Shown piece after piece: positions 24,815-33,582 of a DNA stretch of 64,000 bases (the first letter of the stretch is position 1; every line of letters begins with the position of its first letter). The position numbers and the translations under genes were made by a program. The stretch lies in contig NZ_JAHKKG010000009.1 of assembly GCF_018829635.1 (NCBI RefSeq), positions 62,001-126,000 of the forward strand. Direction: 5' to 3'. The stretch is from Paractinoplanes bogorensis. GTDB lineage: Bacteria; Actinomycetota; Actinomycetes; Mycobacteriales; Micromonosporaceae. A model generated the notes under the pieces. It saw nothing but the letters and a program-made list of their open reading frames with translations. It was not told the DNA's origin and did no database searches.

Positions 24815-27800
24815 CTAGTTCACGGTTAGGCGGATGGCTGAGGTGAAGCCGTAACCGTTGGTGCCTCCGCCGCTGGCGTACATGCGCAGGCTCCATGTGC
24901 CTCGGGGGAAGCCGCGGCTGATCGTGTAGGCGCCGCCCGCTGTGTTCGGGGTGCTCTGGATCGTGACCCACTCGCCGTCGGTCAGGCGCTGAAGGTAGGC
25001 GACCACGCCGGGTGTCGCCGGGCGGATGGTGCCCTTGAAGGTGACCGGCGTGTTTGCCGTGGTGGTTGTGGTGCTTGGCGTGACCGTGACCGCGTAGCGC
25101 ACGGTGATGGTCGCGATGGCCGAGGTGGCCGGCCACATCCGTTCGGCGCCGGCCGGGAAGACCACGCGGTACTGCGTGTTCACCGTCGGGTTGACCGTGC
25201 GGGTCCAAGTGCCGGAGATGTCGGTCTTCACCGGGCCGACCCGGGACCATGTGGTGGCGCCGGCCGGTTTCTGCTCGAGGAACGCCTCGGCACCCAGGAT
25301 CAGCCCGGTGCCCTGGCGCACGATCTGGCCGGTGAACGTCACCGGGTTCGCGTAGCCGGCGATCAGCGACAGCGGCTGGTACGGCAGCTCGGTCGGGACG
25401 ATCGACATGACCTTCTCCGGACCGTCGCCGTTGGCGCTGGTCGCCCGCAGCCCGATCACGTACGCCTTGGTGACGTCGAGCCCGGTCAGCGTGGCCGAGC
25501 GGGCCGACGCGGGCAGGGTCTGCGAGGTGCCCGGCGAGACGCGGACGACGTAACCGGTCACCGGCGTGCCATCCGGCGGGTACGGGTCGTCCCAGTTCAC
25601 CGTGGCCGTGCCGTTCCCACCGGTGACGAAGGCACCCACGGGCATCGCCGGTGGGGCCGGCGGTTCCACGGTCCACGCCACCGGAACCGTCAGCTTGTCG
25701 CCGTCCGGGTCGGTGACGGTGAAGACCATCGTGCCGGTGCCGGGCGCCGCCGGGGTGCCGCGCACCTTCGTCGTGACCCAGTTTCCGTTCGGGGCGGAGG
25801 TGGCGGTCAGCCCCTCGGGCACGCCGGAGGTGGCCACGGTCATCACGGCGGGGCTGTCGCTCAGGAAGTCACCGCCGTCCACGAAGGTCAGATCGAGGGA
25901 GTACTCCTTCCCCACGTTCAGCCTCTGCGCGCCGGGCGCGTCACCGAGCAACTCCGGTGGTCCCTTGACCAGCCAGGACACGCGCTTGGTGGTGCTGTTG
26001 CCGTCCGGGTCGGTGGCGACCAGGTCGACCGGGTAGAAGTCCTTGACCGTCGGCACACCGCTGATCACGCCGGCCGGGCTGATGGTGAGGCCGGCCGGCA
26101 GGTTGGTCGCCGTCCAGGTGATCGTCTGCCGCTGCGGATCGCGGGCGGTGATCCGCGCTTCGACGGCGCGGCCGACGTGCGCGTCGGCCGGCTCGAAGGG
26201 GTCGATGACCGGCGCGTTCGGCGGGGTCGGCACGCTGTCGGAGCCGTCGACGCCCGCCGCGAGCCACGCCGCCTGCACCGCGGCCCGCTCGGTGCTGCCG
26301 GTGCCGTAGAGGTCGGCCGCCGCCCGCAGCGTCGCCTCGCGGGCGCCGGCGTAGTTGGTGTTCGACACCATGTATGCGGTCAGCGCGCGGTACCAGATCG
26401 CGCCCGCCGCGTCGTTGCCGATGCCGGTGACCGGGGCCGCGCCGTTGCAGGGGGTGCTGCTCCCCCACTGGGTCGTGCCGCTGCCGACGGCGAGGTTGTA
26501 GAAGAACTTGTTGCCGACGCCCGACGCGTCGTGGACGTTGGCGTTCCTGGTGTCGGCAGTCCAGCAGGACACCGACCGGCCGTCGCGGCTGGGCTCGTCC
26601 ATCGTGCGCAGATAGCCGGTCGGCATGACCTTCTCGGCGATCGTGTAGTCGGGCTCGTCGGCCGGATTGGCCGCCGCGAACTCGACCAGCGTGCCGAAGA
26701 TGTCGCTGGTGGCCTCGTTGAGCGCGCCCGATTCACCGGTGTAGACCAGGCCCGCCGAGCGGGACGTCAGGCCGTGGGTCAGCTCGTGCGCGACGAGGTC
26801 GATCGTCGTGAAGGGCTTGTCGGGCGAGGCCGCGAAACCGTCACCCAGGCTGAGACAGCGGCAATACTCGCTCCAGTACGCGACCGGCTCGTTCACGCCG
26901 GAGTGGACGTACGCGACGACGCCCTTGCCGTCGCCCGCCACGCCCTCGCGCCCGAACGTGTCGGCGAAGTAGTCCCAGGTGCGGGCCATGCCGTAGTGGG
27001 CGTCGACCGCCGCGGACGCGCGGTCGGCGATCGTCCCGTCGCCCCACACGTCGTCGGCGTCGGTGAACGCCACCGAGTTCTGCTGCGTCGGGACCAGGTT
27101 GTTCCGTCCGTCCCGCGTGGTGTTGCCTCCGCGGGCGGCGTCGATCAGTTCAAACGAGCCTTCCCCCGTACGCGTCGTGCCGATCGCAACCTCACCAGTC
27201 TGCACGCCGTGCCCCCGCCCGGCGTCGGCCGCCTGCAGCAGGGAGTATTCGCGCCGCACGGCCCCGGTGGTCGCGTCGACGACGATCACGTCACGACGGT
27301 CGACGGTCACCTCCCAGGCCAGCGCCGGCTCGCCCGTGAAGGCGTCGACGACCAGCCGGGCGGTGGCCGGCTTCGTCCCGGCCTTGGCCAGCGCGACCTT
27401 CTTGCTGACGGACGGCGTGCGCGCGACGTCGATCGCGGTCCGCTGGGCGACGCTCACACCGGCCAGAGTGGACGCGCCCGCGGTGTGCACGACGAAGTCG
27501 CCGCCGAGCACGGCCAGGCCGTGCCAGGTGCGCTGGAACCGGACGTGGCGAGCGCCGTCCTTGTCCACCACGATGTCTTTGGCCTGGTATTTCTCGCCGG
27601 CCGAGGCGTACACCGCCGTGCGGTTGGCCTGGACGACGCGGCGCGCGGCCTCGACATAGGCGGGCTTGGCGGCCGGCGGCGTCGAGCGACCGGCCTCGAC
27701 CGGCTTCGCGGCCGGAGCCGGTGTCGGCCGGGAGGCCGGCGCCTGCGGGGATCTCCGGGAGACGGACAGCGTGCCCGAAGGTTCGTCGGGAGAGGAGAAG

Positions 27801-27883
27801 GCCACGGCCGCCCCCGCGCCGATCAGCGCCGCCGCCGCAACGGTGGCAACCAATCCCCGGGCATGGCTTCGCCAGACCGTCAT
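24815..27883 (-). CDS. Secreted M4 (thermolysin-like) metalloprotease with C-terminal Ig/FnIII-type repeats
   Basis: The product is a 1022-residue exported zinc endopeptidase. The signal peptide (MTVWRSHARGLVATVAAAALIGAG) is followed by a propeptide with FTP/PepSY-like segments (about residues 80-215). The catalytic domain has H366-E-L-T-H370 in VAHELTHGLTSRSAG and the third zinc ligand E390 in GALNEATSDIFG. After about residue 560 come putative-Ig domains (DPDGNSTTKRVSW), a FnIII domain (TATVNWDD, VTGYVVRVSPG) and a final beta domain ending GTNGYGFTSAIRLTVN. The C-terminal half is closely paralogous to the next gene. The start is ATG 27883, 8 nt after a GGGGG ribosome site inside a leader motif shared with that gene. 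Confidence 0.93.
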   Translation of the reverse strand: MTVWRSHARGLVATVAAAALIGAGAAVAFSSPDEPSGTLSVSRRSPQAPASRPTPAPAAKPVEAGRSTPPAAKPAYVEAARRVVQANRTAVYASAGEKYQAKDIVVDKDGARHVRFQRTWHGLAVLGGDFVVHTAGASTLAGVSVAQRTAIDVARTPSVSKKVALAKAGTKPATARLVVDAFTGEPALAWEVTVDRRDVIVVDATTGAVRREYSLLQAADAGRGHGVQTGEVAIGTTRTGEGSFELIDAARGGNTTRDGRNNLVPTQQNSVAFTDADDVWGDGTIADRASAAVDAHYGMARTWDYFADTFGREGVAGDGKGVVAYVHSGVNEPVAYWSEYCRCLSLGDGFAASPDKPFTTIDLVAHELTHGLTSRSAGLVYTGESGALNEATSDIFGTLVEFAAANPADEPDYTIAEKVMPTGYLRTMDEPSRDGRSVSCWTADTRNANVHDASGVGNKFFYNLAVGSGTTQWGSSTPCNGAAPVTGIGNDAAGAIWYRALTAYMVSNTNYAGAREATLRAAADLYGTGSTERAAVQAAWLAAGVDGSDSVPTPPNAPVIDPFEPADAHVGRAVEARITARDPQRQTITWTATNLPAGLTISPAGVISGVPTVKDFYPVDLVATDPDGNSTTKRVSWLVKGPPELLGDAPGAQRLNVGKEYSLDLTFVDGGDFLSDSPAVMTVATSGVPEGLTATSAPNGNWVTTKVRGTPAAPGTGTMVFTVTDPDGDKLTVPVAWTVEPPAPPAMPVGAFVTGGNGTATVNWDDPYPPDGTPVTGYVVRVSPGTSQTLPASARSATLTGLDVTKAYVIGLRATSANGDGPEKVMSIVPTELPYQPLSLIAGYANPVTFTGQIVRQGTGLILGAEAFLEQKPAGATTWSRVGPVKTDISGTWTRTVNPTVNTQYRVVFPAGAERMWPATSAIATITVRYAVTVTPSTTTTTANTPVTFKGTIRPATPGVVAYLQRLTDGEWVTIQSTPNTAGGAYTISRGFPRGTWSLRMYASGGGTNGYGFTSAIRLTVN

Positions 27884-27891
27884 TTCCACAT

Positions 27892-27910
27892 CCCCCGTCG
27901 ATATTGATGA
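27892..27910 (-). promoter_or_regulatory. Shared leader motif ATATCGACGGGGG, copy 1 (protease)
   Basis: On the minus strand the sequence TCATCAATATCGACGGGGG ends 8 nt before the protease start. The GGGGG is placed as a ribosome site. Nearly the same sequence precedes the genes starting at 29489 and 61320. Confidence 0.55.
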
Positions 27911-27965
27911 CGGTGAAATCATAGGCGACGAAGTGGGGGCCGGACGCCCCCACTTCGACACCGGT

Positions 27966-29489
27966 CTAGCTCACCGTGAGCCGGATGGCCGAGGTGAAGC
28001 CGTATCCGTTGCTGCCGCCACCGCTGGCGTACATCCGCAGGCTCCACGTGCCCCGGGGGAAGCCCCGGCTGATCGAGTACGCACCACCGGCCGTCTGCGT
28101 GGTGCTCTGGATCGTGACCCACTCACCGTTGGTCAGGCGCTGCAGGTAGGCGACCACCCCGGGCGTCGCCGGGCGGATCGTGCCCTTGAACGTGACCGGC
28201 GTGTTCACCGTCGTCGACGTGGTGCTGGGCGTGACCGTGACCGCGTAGCGCACCGTGATCGTCGCGATCGCCGAGGTGGCCGCCCACATCTTGTCGCCGC
28301 CCGCGTAGACCACGCGATACTGCGTGTTCACGGTCGGGTTCACCGTGTGGTGCCACCAGCCGTCTCTGTTCGTCTTCACCGTGGTGACCCGGGTCCACGT
28401 GGTGGCCCCGGCCGGCTTCTGCTCGAGGGCGGCCTCGGTGCCCGCGACCGGGCCGAGACCATCGATCTGGCCGCTGAAGTCGACCGGGTTGGCGTAGCCG
28501 GCGATCAGCGTGGCCGGGCTCAGAGTCAGTTCGGTCGGCGTGACAAAGATGATCTCTTCCGGCCCCTCGCCGCCGTCGGCGCTGGTCGCTCGCACCCCGA
28601 TCTGGTAGTACCGGGTGACGTCGAACCCGGTCAGCGTCACCGAGCGGGCCGACGCGGGCAGGGTCTGCGAGGTGCCCGGGTTGGCCCGCACGACCCAGCC
28701 GGAGACCTCGGTGCCGTTGCTGTCGGGGAAGGTGCCGTTCCACTTCACCGTCGCGGTGCCGTTCCCGCCGGTGACGGTGACGCCGATCGGCTGCGTGGGC
28801 GGGGGCGGCGCACCCACGGTCCAGGGCACGGGAACCGTCAGCCTGTCGCCGTCCGGGTCGACGGCCGTGTAGACCATCGTGCCGCTGCTCACGGTGGTCG
28901 GGGTGCCGCTCACGGTCACGGCGAAGATGGTGTTGGTCGAGCCGGTCCGCTGGATGGTCGAGGTCAGACCGGCGGGCAGGCCGGTGACCTCGACCGTCAT
29001 GACCTCCGGCTCATCGTCGACGACGTCGACGCCGTCGGTGATGTCCTCGACCAGACTGACCGGCCGGTTCAGGTGCCAGGTCTGCGGCCCGGGCGGGTCG
29101 CCGATGAAGGCCGGCGCTCCCTTGACCACCAGATAGAGCTGCTTGGTGGCGCTGTTGCCGTCCGGGTCGGTGGCGACGACGTCGACCTTGTAGAGGTTCT
29201 TCGCCGTCGGCACGCCGGTGATCAAGCCGGACGCGCTGACCGTGAGGCCGGCCGGCAGGTTCGCCGACGACCAGGTGATCGTCTGCCCTTGCGGGTCATG
29301 GCCTTCGAGCTGCGCCTCGTAGGCGTCGCCGACGTGCGCGTAGGCCGGCCGGCTGGTGTCGATGACCGGGGCGTCCGGGTCGGCCGCGAGCGCGGCGTTC
29401 GGAAATCCCCCGACCGCACCGGCGCCGAGGAGAGAGACCGCCGCGGCGGTAGTGATCATTCTGCGGGCATGGCTACGCCAGACCGACAT
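27966..29489 (-). CDS. Secreted Ig/FnIII-repeat protein, paralogue of the protease C-terminal half
   Basis: The 507-residue exported protein has a signal peptide (MSVWRSHARRMITTAAAVSLLGAGAV) very like that of the protease. It then goes straight into the putative-Ig domain (GDAYEAQLEGHDPQGQTITW), a second such domain, FnIII (TATVKWNG, VRANPGTSQTLPASARSVTL) and the same last beta domain (TPGVVAYLQRLT, RGFPRGTWSLRMYASGGG). Gene and leader are a tandem duplicate in which the catalytic part is absent. It could bind the same surface or substrate as the protease, or modulate it. It ends 83 bp before the protease start, and the two may share transcription. Confidence 0.85.
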   Translation of the reverse strand: MSVWRSHARRMITTAAAVSLLGAGAVGGFPNAALAADPDAPVIDTSRPAYAHVGDAYEAQLEGHDPQGQTITWSSANLPAGLTVSASGLITGVPTAKNLYKVDVVATDPDGNSATKQLYLVVKGAPAFIGDPPGPQTWHLNRPVSLVEDITDGVDVVDDEPEVMTVEVTGLPAGLTSTIQRTGSTNTIFAVTVSGTPTTVSSGTMVYTAVDPDGDRLTVPVPWTVGAPPPPTQPIGVTVTGGNGTATVKWNGTFPDSNGTEVSGWVVRANPGTSQTLPASARSVTLTGFDVTRYYQIGVRATSADGGEGPEEIIFVTPTELTLSPATLIAGYANPVDFSGQIDGLGPVAGTEAALEQKPAGATTWTRVTTVKTNRDGWWHHTVNPTVNTQYRVVYAGGDKMWAATSAIATITVRYAVTVTPSTTSTTVNTPVTFKGTIRPATPGVVAYLQRLTNGEWVTIQSTTQTAGGAYSISRGFPRGTWSLRMYASGGGSNGYGFTSAIRLTVS

Positions 29490-29497
29490 TCAGTTTT

Positions 29498-29516
29498 CCC
29501 CCGTCGATATAGATGA
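29498..29516 (-). promoter_or_regulatory. Shared leader motif ATATCGACGGGGG, copy 2 (paralogue)
   Basis: The minus-strand sequence TCATCTATATCGACGGGGG ends 8 nt before ATG 29489, with spacing identical to copy 1. Confidence 0.55.
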
Positions 29517-29537
29517 CGGGCGAAATAATAGAGCAAC

Positions 29538-30401
29538 TCAGCCGGTGGCGATGGCCCCGCTGCTCACGCCCCAGCGTTGCAGCAGTTCGGTGTAGACACC
29601 CGACTCGATCAGCCGGTCGAGGGCGGCCTGGACGGCGTCGCGCAGGGCCGGGTCGTCCTTGGCGAACGCCATGCCGAACAGCCCCGGCTCGTACTGCACG
29701 GTCGAGGCGAGCTGGTAGTACGCCTTCGTACGGGCGTCGGTGGCCAGATAGGCCGCGGGCGGGTAGTCGTTGAGCACCGCCGAGGCGCGACCGGTACGCA
29801 GCTCGACCAGGGCGTCTGCGTTGGTCGTGAAGGTCTCGATCGTCATCGGGTGGCCGGCGCAGCCCCGCTGGGAGCGCTGCAGCAGATCGGCCTGCACGGT
29901 GCCGCGTTCGGTGGCCACGACCAGCCCGCACAGGTCTTTGAAACCGGTGACGCCCTTGGGATTGCCGCGCTGCACGATGATCGCCGTGCCGGCCGAGAAG
30001 TAGTCGACGAAGTCGGCCTTCTTCCGTCGTTCGGCGGTGTCGTTCATCGAGGACAGCACGCCGTCGTAGGTGCCCGCGGCGATGTCGTCGAGCGAGGTGT
30101 GGAAGTTGCCCTGCACCAGTTCGGCCTTGACCCCCAGCACCGAGCCGAGCGCGCTGGCCAGGTCGGGCGAGAACCCGATGATGGTGCGGCCGTCGGCCGC
30201 GAAATCCTCCATCGGTGCGTAGCTGGCGTCGGTCACGAAGCGGATCGTCCCGCTCGCCTTGATCCGGTCCGGCAGGCTGTCGTGCAGTGCCTGATCGATC
30301 GCGATACCCCCGTCGGCGGCGGGCGCGGACCCGGAGTCGGACGGGGCCGCACATCCCGCCACGGCGACGAGCGTCAGGGCGGCGAGCAGGGCACGCTTCA
30401 C
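29538..30401 (-). CDS. Family-3 solute-binding lipoprotein (polar amino acid type)
   Basis: The 287-residue protein starts at GTG 30401 (VKRALLAALTLVAVAGCAAPS) with lipobox VAGC. The mature part has the family-3 fold: GTIRFVTDASYAPMEDFAADGRTIIGFSPDLASALG, DIAAGTYDGVLSSMNDT, ERRKKADFVDYF and GTVQADLLQRS. Such proteins bind amino acids or similar small ligands outside the cell for an ABC importer. No permease or ATPase gene is beside it. It is instead coupled by a GTGA overlap to the GGDEF-EAL gene upstream, so the pair may form a ligand-sensing c-di-GMP module. The longer open frame further right is a shadow of the GGDEF-EAL gene. Confidence 0.88.
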   Translation of the reverse strand: MKRALLAALTLVAVAGCAAPSDSGSAPAADGGIAIDQALHDSLPDRIKASGTIRFVTDASYAPMEDFAADGRTIIGFSPDLASALGSVLGVKAELVQGNFHTSLDDIAAGTYDGVLSSMNDTAERRKKADFVDYFSAGTAIIVQRGNPKGVTGFKDLCGLVVATERGTVQADLLQRSQRGCAGHPMTIETFTTNADALVELRTGRASAVLNDYPPAAYLATDARTKAYYQLASTVQYEPGLFGMAFAKDDPALRDAVQAALDRLIESGVYTELLQRWGVSSGAIATG

Positions 30402-32353
30402 GAGGCGGCTCCGGTGATCTCGTACATGGGAATCTCGAGCCACGGAACCGGGCGCGAGTACAGATAGCCCTGGGCCTCGTCGCAGCCGGCCCGCCGCAGC
30501 CAGTAGGCCACGTCGGCGGTCTCGACCCCCTCGGCGGTGACCCGGCTGCCCAGGCCGTGGGCGAGCGCGATGACCGCGCGGACGATGGCCTGGCTCTGCG
30601 GGGAGTCGAGCACGTCGGCGACGAACGTACGGTCGATCTTGACCTCGGCGATCGGCAGGCCGAGCAGCTGCGACATGCCGGTGAACCCGGTGCCGAAGTC
30701 GTCGACCGAGATGCCGATCCCGCGGGAGCTGAGGTCGACCACGGTCTGCGCGGCCCGGCGGGCGTCGGCCGCCAGCGCGGTCTCGGTCACCTCGAGCAGC
30801 AGCTGTCCGGGGCTGGTGCCGTACTCGGCGACCAGGCCGGCCACGAACTCGGCGAAACCGGGCTTCTCGAGGTTGCGGGCCGACACGTTGACCGAGACCG
30901 ACCAGCACCGGCCGGTCGACGTCCAGTGCGCCTGGTCGGCCAAGGCCCGGCGCAGCACCCAGGCGGTCAGCGGCTCGATCAGGCCGGACTGCTCGGCCGC
31001 GGGCAGGAACTCGGACGGCGGGAGCAGGCCGCGCTGCGGGTGCTGCCAGCGCACCAGTGCCTCGACCGAGGCCACCTCGCCCGAGCGCAGGTCGACCTTG
31101 GGCTGGTAGTGCAGCACGAGCTCGTCGCGGGCCAGGGCGTGCCGCAGCTCGGCCTGCACGACCAGCCACTGGGTGGAGTGGGCCGCCATTTCCTCGCCGG
31201 CGTAGACGACGATGTCGGACGCGCCGCGCTTGCCGTGGTACATCGCGGCGTCGGCCCGGCGCAGCAGTTCCTCGACGTCGCGGCCGTGCTCCGGATAGAG
31301 CGCGACCCCGAAGCTGGCCTCGATGCTCAGCGGCACGCCGTCGAGCACGACCTCGTGGGCGAGGGCGGCGCTCAGCTCGTCGAGCAGCCTCCGCACTGTC
31401 CCGGCGTCGCTGCGCGGCAGGATCAGCGCGAACTCGTCGCCACCGAGCCGGGCCAGGGTGTCGGCCGGCCGCAGCCCGTCCCGCAGCCGACCGGCCACGA
31501 CGCCGAGCAGCTCATCACCGGCGTGGTGACCGAGCGTGTCGTTGACTTCCTTGAACCGGTCGAGGTCGACCAGCACGATCGCGCCCGGCTCACCGGGTTG
31601 CGCGACGGCCTCGCGGGCCCGCTCGTGGAACGCGGCCCGGTTGGGCAGGCCGGTGAGCGCGTCGTGCAGCGCCTCGTGGGCCTGACGCTGGGCGTAGCGG
31701 CGCAGCGAGCGGGTGGTCGACCACGAGATCAGGGCGAGCACCAGATAGAGCACGCCGAGGCCACCGCCGAGACGCCAGTAGGTCTGTGTCATCTGCTGGT
31801 GCAGGCGGGCCGCGATCTGCGCGTACGGGAGATACAGCTCGAGCACCCCGACGGACTGCCCGGTGGCGCTGGCCATGATCGGCTGCAGCACCCGGATCAC
31901 CTGGCCGCCGGGCAGTTCGGGGGCGGAGAGCAGGCTGGCCTCGGTCTGCCCGGCCGACGCCGAGACGAAGGCGGGGTCGGTGATCGAGACGCCACCGGCG
32001 GTCGTGCCGTCGTCCGAGAAGACCACCCGGCCGGCGAAATCACGGACCCGCAGGCGCAGCACGGAGTCGTTGTAGATGGCCAGGTCGGTGGAGTGCTGCA
32101 GGCGTTCCCGCTGCTCCGCGGTCAGGCCCTGACTGAGGTCGCCCCCGCCGAGGGCCGGCGCGACCGTCATCTCGGCGATCACCGCGGCCTGGGCGCGTCC
32201 CTGGTCCCGGCCCCAGCGTGCGGCGTCCTCGGTCGTGCCGTGCACCATGAGCGCGCCCAGGGCGCCGATCGGCACCAGGCTGGCCACGGCATAGGCGGCG
32301 AACAGACGCGCACTCGTCCGCGCACCCGACCTGTTCTTCCCGGCTCGCCACAC
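30398..32353 (-). CDS. Membrane GGDEF-EAL protein (c-di-GMP synthase/phosphodiesterase)
   Basis: The 651-residue protein has TM1 at about residues 17-37, an extracytoplasmic sensor (about 40-190) and TM2 at about 195-212. The GGDEF domain has G304-G-D-E-F308 with an RxxD inhibitory site (R295-P-A-D298). The EAL domain has E431-A-L, NVSARNL, LLLEVTET, SVDDFGTGF, VKIDRTFV, TAEGVET and QGYLYSRP. All the main catalytic motifs of both halves look intact, so it could make and degrade c-di-GMP. It starts at GTG 32353. Its stop overlaps the start of the family-3 binding lipoprotein, which may supply ligand to the sensor domain. Confidence 0.94.
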   Translation of the reverse strand: MWRAGKNRSGARTSARLFAAYAVASLVPIGALGALMVHGTTEDAARWGRDQGRAQAAVIAEMTVAPALGGGDLSQGLTAEQRERLQHSTDLAIYNDSVLRLRVRDFAGRVVFSDDGTTAGGVSITDPAFVSASAGQTEASLLSAPELPGGQVIRVLQPIMASATGQSVGVLELYLPYAQIAARLHQQMTQTYWRLGGGLGVLYLVLALISWSTTRSLRRYAQRQAHEALHDALTGLPNRAAFHERAREAVAQPGEPGAIVLVDLDRFKEVNDTLGHHAGDELLGVVAGRLRDGLRPADTLARLGGDEFALILPRSDAGTVRRLLDELSAALAHEVVLDGVPLSIEASFGVALYPEHGRDVEELLRRADAAMYHGKRGASDIVVYAGEEMAAHSTQWLVVQAELRHALARDELVLHYQPKVDLRSGEVASVEALVRWQHPQRGLLPPSEFLPAAEQSGLIEPLTAWVLRRALADQAHWTSTGRCWSVSVNVSARNLEKPGFAEFVAGLVAEYGTSPGQLLLEVTETALAADARRAAQTVVDLSSRGIGISVDDFGTGFTGMSQLLGLPIAEVKIDRTFVADVLDSPQSQAIVRAVIALAHGLGSRVTAEGVETADVAYWLRRAGCDEAQGYLYSRPVPWLEIPMYEITGAAS

Positions 32354-32432
32354 GGCGCATTCATCGGTCGCGCGCGGGGGCGGTTAAAGGAAAACCGGCG
32401 CACCCTTTCGGTGCGTGGCGCGTTGACTCGGC

Positions 32433-33578
32433 GTGCGTTTCTCTCAGCATGTACGCCGCGCCGCCGTCGCCGGTGCCGCGGCCCTCGCGGTGTGCGCCGG
32501 CGGCCAGCCCGCCCTCGCCGTGGTCGGTGCGAGCGCCACCCGGCAGACCCCCTCGTTCAACGGCTCGGTCTACGCGATCGCGTATCGGGGCGACACCGTT
32601 TATGTGGGCGGCTCCTTCACCCGCATGACGATCGAGGGCCGCACAGTGACCCGCAACCGGCTGGCCGCCTTCTCGGGCCGCACCGGCGAGCTGCTCGACT
32701 GGGCGCCTTCGGCCGATGACACCGTACGGGCCCTGGCCGTGGTCCCCGGCTATGTGTACGCGGGCGGCGACTTCGACGAGGTCGACGGCGCGGACCGGGA
32801 CAAGCTGGCCAAGATCGACGCGGGGTCGGGCGACGTCGAGGAGTTCGCGCACAGCGTCGACGGGGGCGTCCGCGCACTGGCCACCGGCAACGGACGGCTG
32901 TACGCGGGCGGGACGATCCAGGACGTCGACGGCGATGCCCGGAGCAACCTGGCCGCCTTCGCCCTGGCGAGCGGCGACCTCGACGACGACTGGACGCCGG
33001 CCACCGACGGAATGGTGAACGCTCTCGCCGTACGGGGAAATCGGGTTTATCTGGGTGGCTCTTTCCACCGGGCCGACGGCGAGACCTCGGCCCGGCGGCT
33101 GACCGCGGTGAACGGCAGCGACGGGGAGCTCGACCGGGGCTTCCGGGCGTCGGCCCCGGCTCTCGTGCACGCGCTGGCCACCGACTCGTCGGGCGTCTAC
33201 GCGGCGATCGGCGGCGCGGGCGGACGGGCCATGGCGTTCTCGGCGAGCGGCCGGACGCGGTGGACGCGGGTGTTCGACGGCGACGCCCAGGCCATCGCCG
33301 TTCTCGACGGCGTCACCTACGTCGGCGGGCACTTCGACCGGGCCTGCGCCGACGGCGACGAGGCGGACAACGGCGAATGCGACGACGAGTCGGTGTCGCG
33401 GGTCAAGCTGGCCGCGGTCAACCGGAACGGCTCGCTCAGCTCGTGGGCGCCGCAGGCCAACGGGGTGGCCGGGGTCCGCGCGCTGGCGGTCGACCCGGAT
33501 CGGGGGACGGTGGCCGCGGGTGGCGACTTCACCACGATCGGCGGCCGGGCCCAGAGGCGCTTCGCGTCGTTCGGGTGA
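32433..33578 (+). CDS. Secreted beta-propeller-like protein
   Basis: The 381-residue exported protein has a signal peptide (VRFSQHVRRAAVAGAAALAVCAGG). The rest is made of repeated blades of about 45-50 residues with the pattern VYVGGSF/VYAGGDF plus a following LAAFS/LAKID strand (GDTVYVGGSFTRM, GYVYAGGDFDEVDG, GRLYAGGTIQDVDG, NRVYLGGSFHRADG, TYVGGHFDRA). An acidic loop CADGDEADNGECDDE near residue 310 could bind calcium. This resembles delta-60-type propellers of secreted proteins of unknown function. It starts at GTG 32433, is divergent from the GGDEF-EAL gene, and is followed after 4 bp by the LamG-like gene. Confidence 0.8.
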   Translation: MRFSQHVRRAAVAGAAALAVCAGGQPALAVVGASATRQTPSFNGSVYAIAYRGDTVYVGGSFTRMTIEGRTVTRNRLAAFSGRTGELLDWAPSADDTVRALAVVPGYVYAGGDFDEVDGADRDKLAKIDAGSGDVEEFAHSVDGGVRALATGNGRLYAGGTIQDVDGDARSNLAAFALASGDLDDDWTPATDGMVNALAVRGNRVYLGGSFHRADGETSARRLTAVNGSDGELDRGFRASAPALVHALATDSSGVYAAIGGAGGRAMAFSASGRTRWTRVFDGDAQAIAVLDGVTYVGGHFDRACADGDEADNGECDDESVSRVKLAAVNRNGSLSSWAPQANGVAGVRALAVDPDRGTVAAGGDFTTIGGRAQRRFASFG

Positions 33579-33582
33579 TCCG

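Noticed and set aside
24735..25676. The minus-strand frame of the 24186 gene stays open to 25676, suggesting a 496-residue protein
   Set aside because: The extension lies over the protease gene on the same strand in another frame and is Arg/Pro-rich with no sensible domains, a usual GC-rich shadow.
26177..27907. 576-codon plus-strand frame opposite the M4 protease
   Set aside because: Shadow of the protease gene. The HExxH domain is unambiguous on the minus strand.
30402..31169. Apparent 543-residue version of the family-3 binding lipoprotein
   Set aside because: The extra N-terminus lies over the GGDEF-EAL gene, and a lipoprotein signal starts exactly at GTG 30401.
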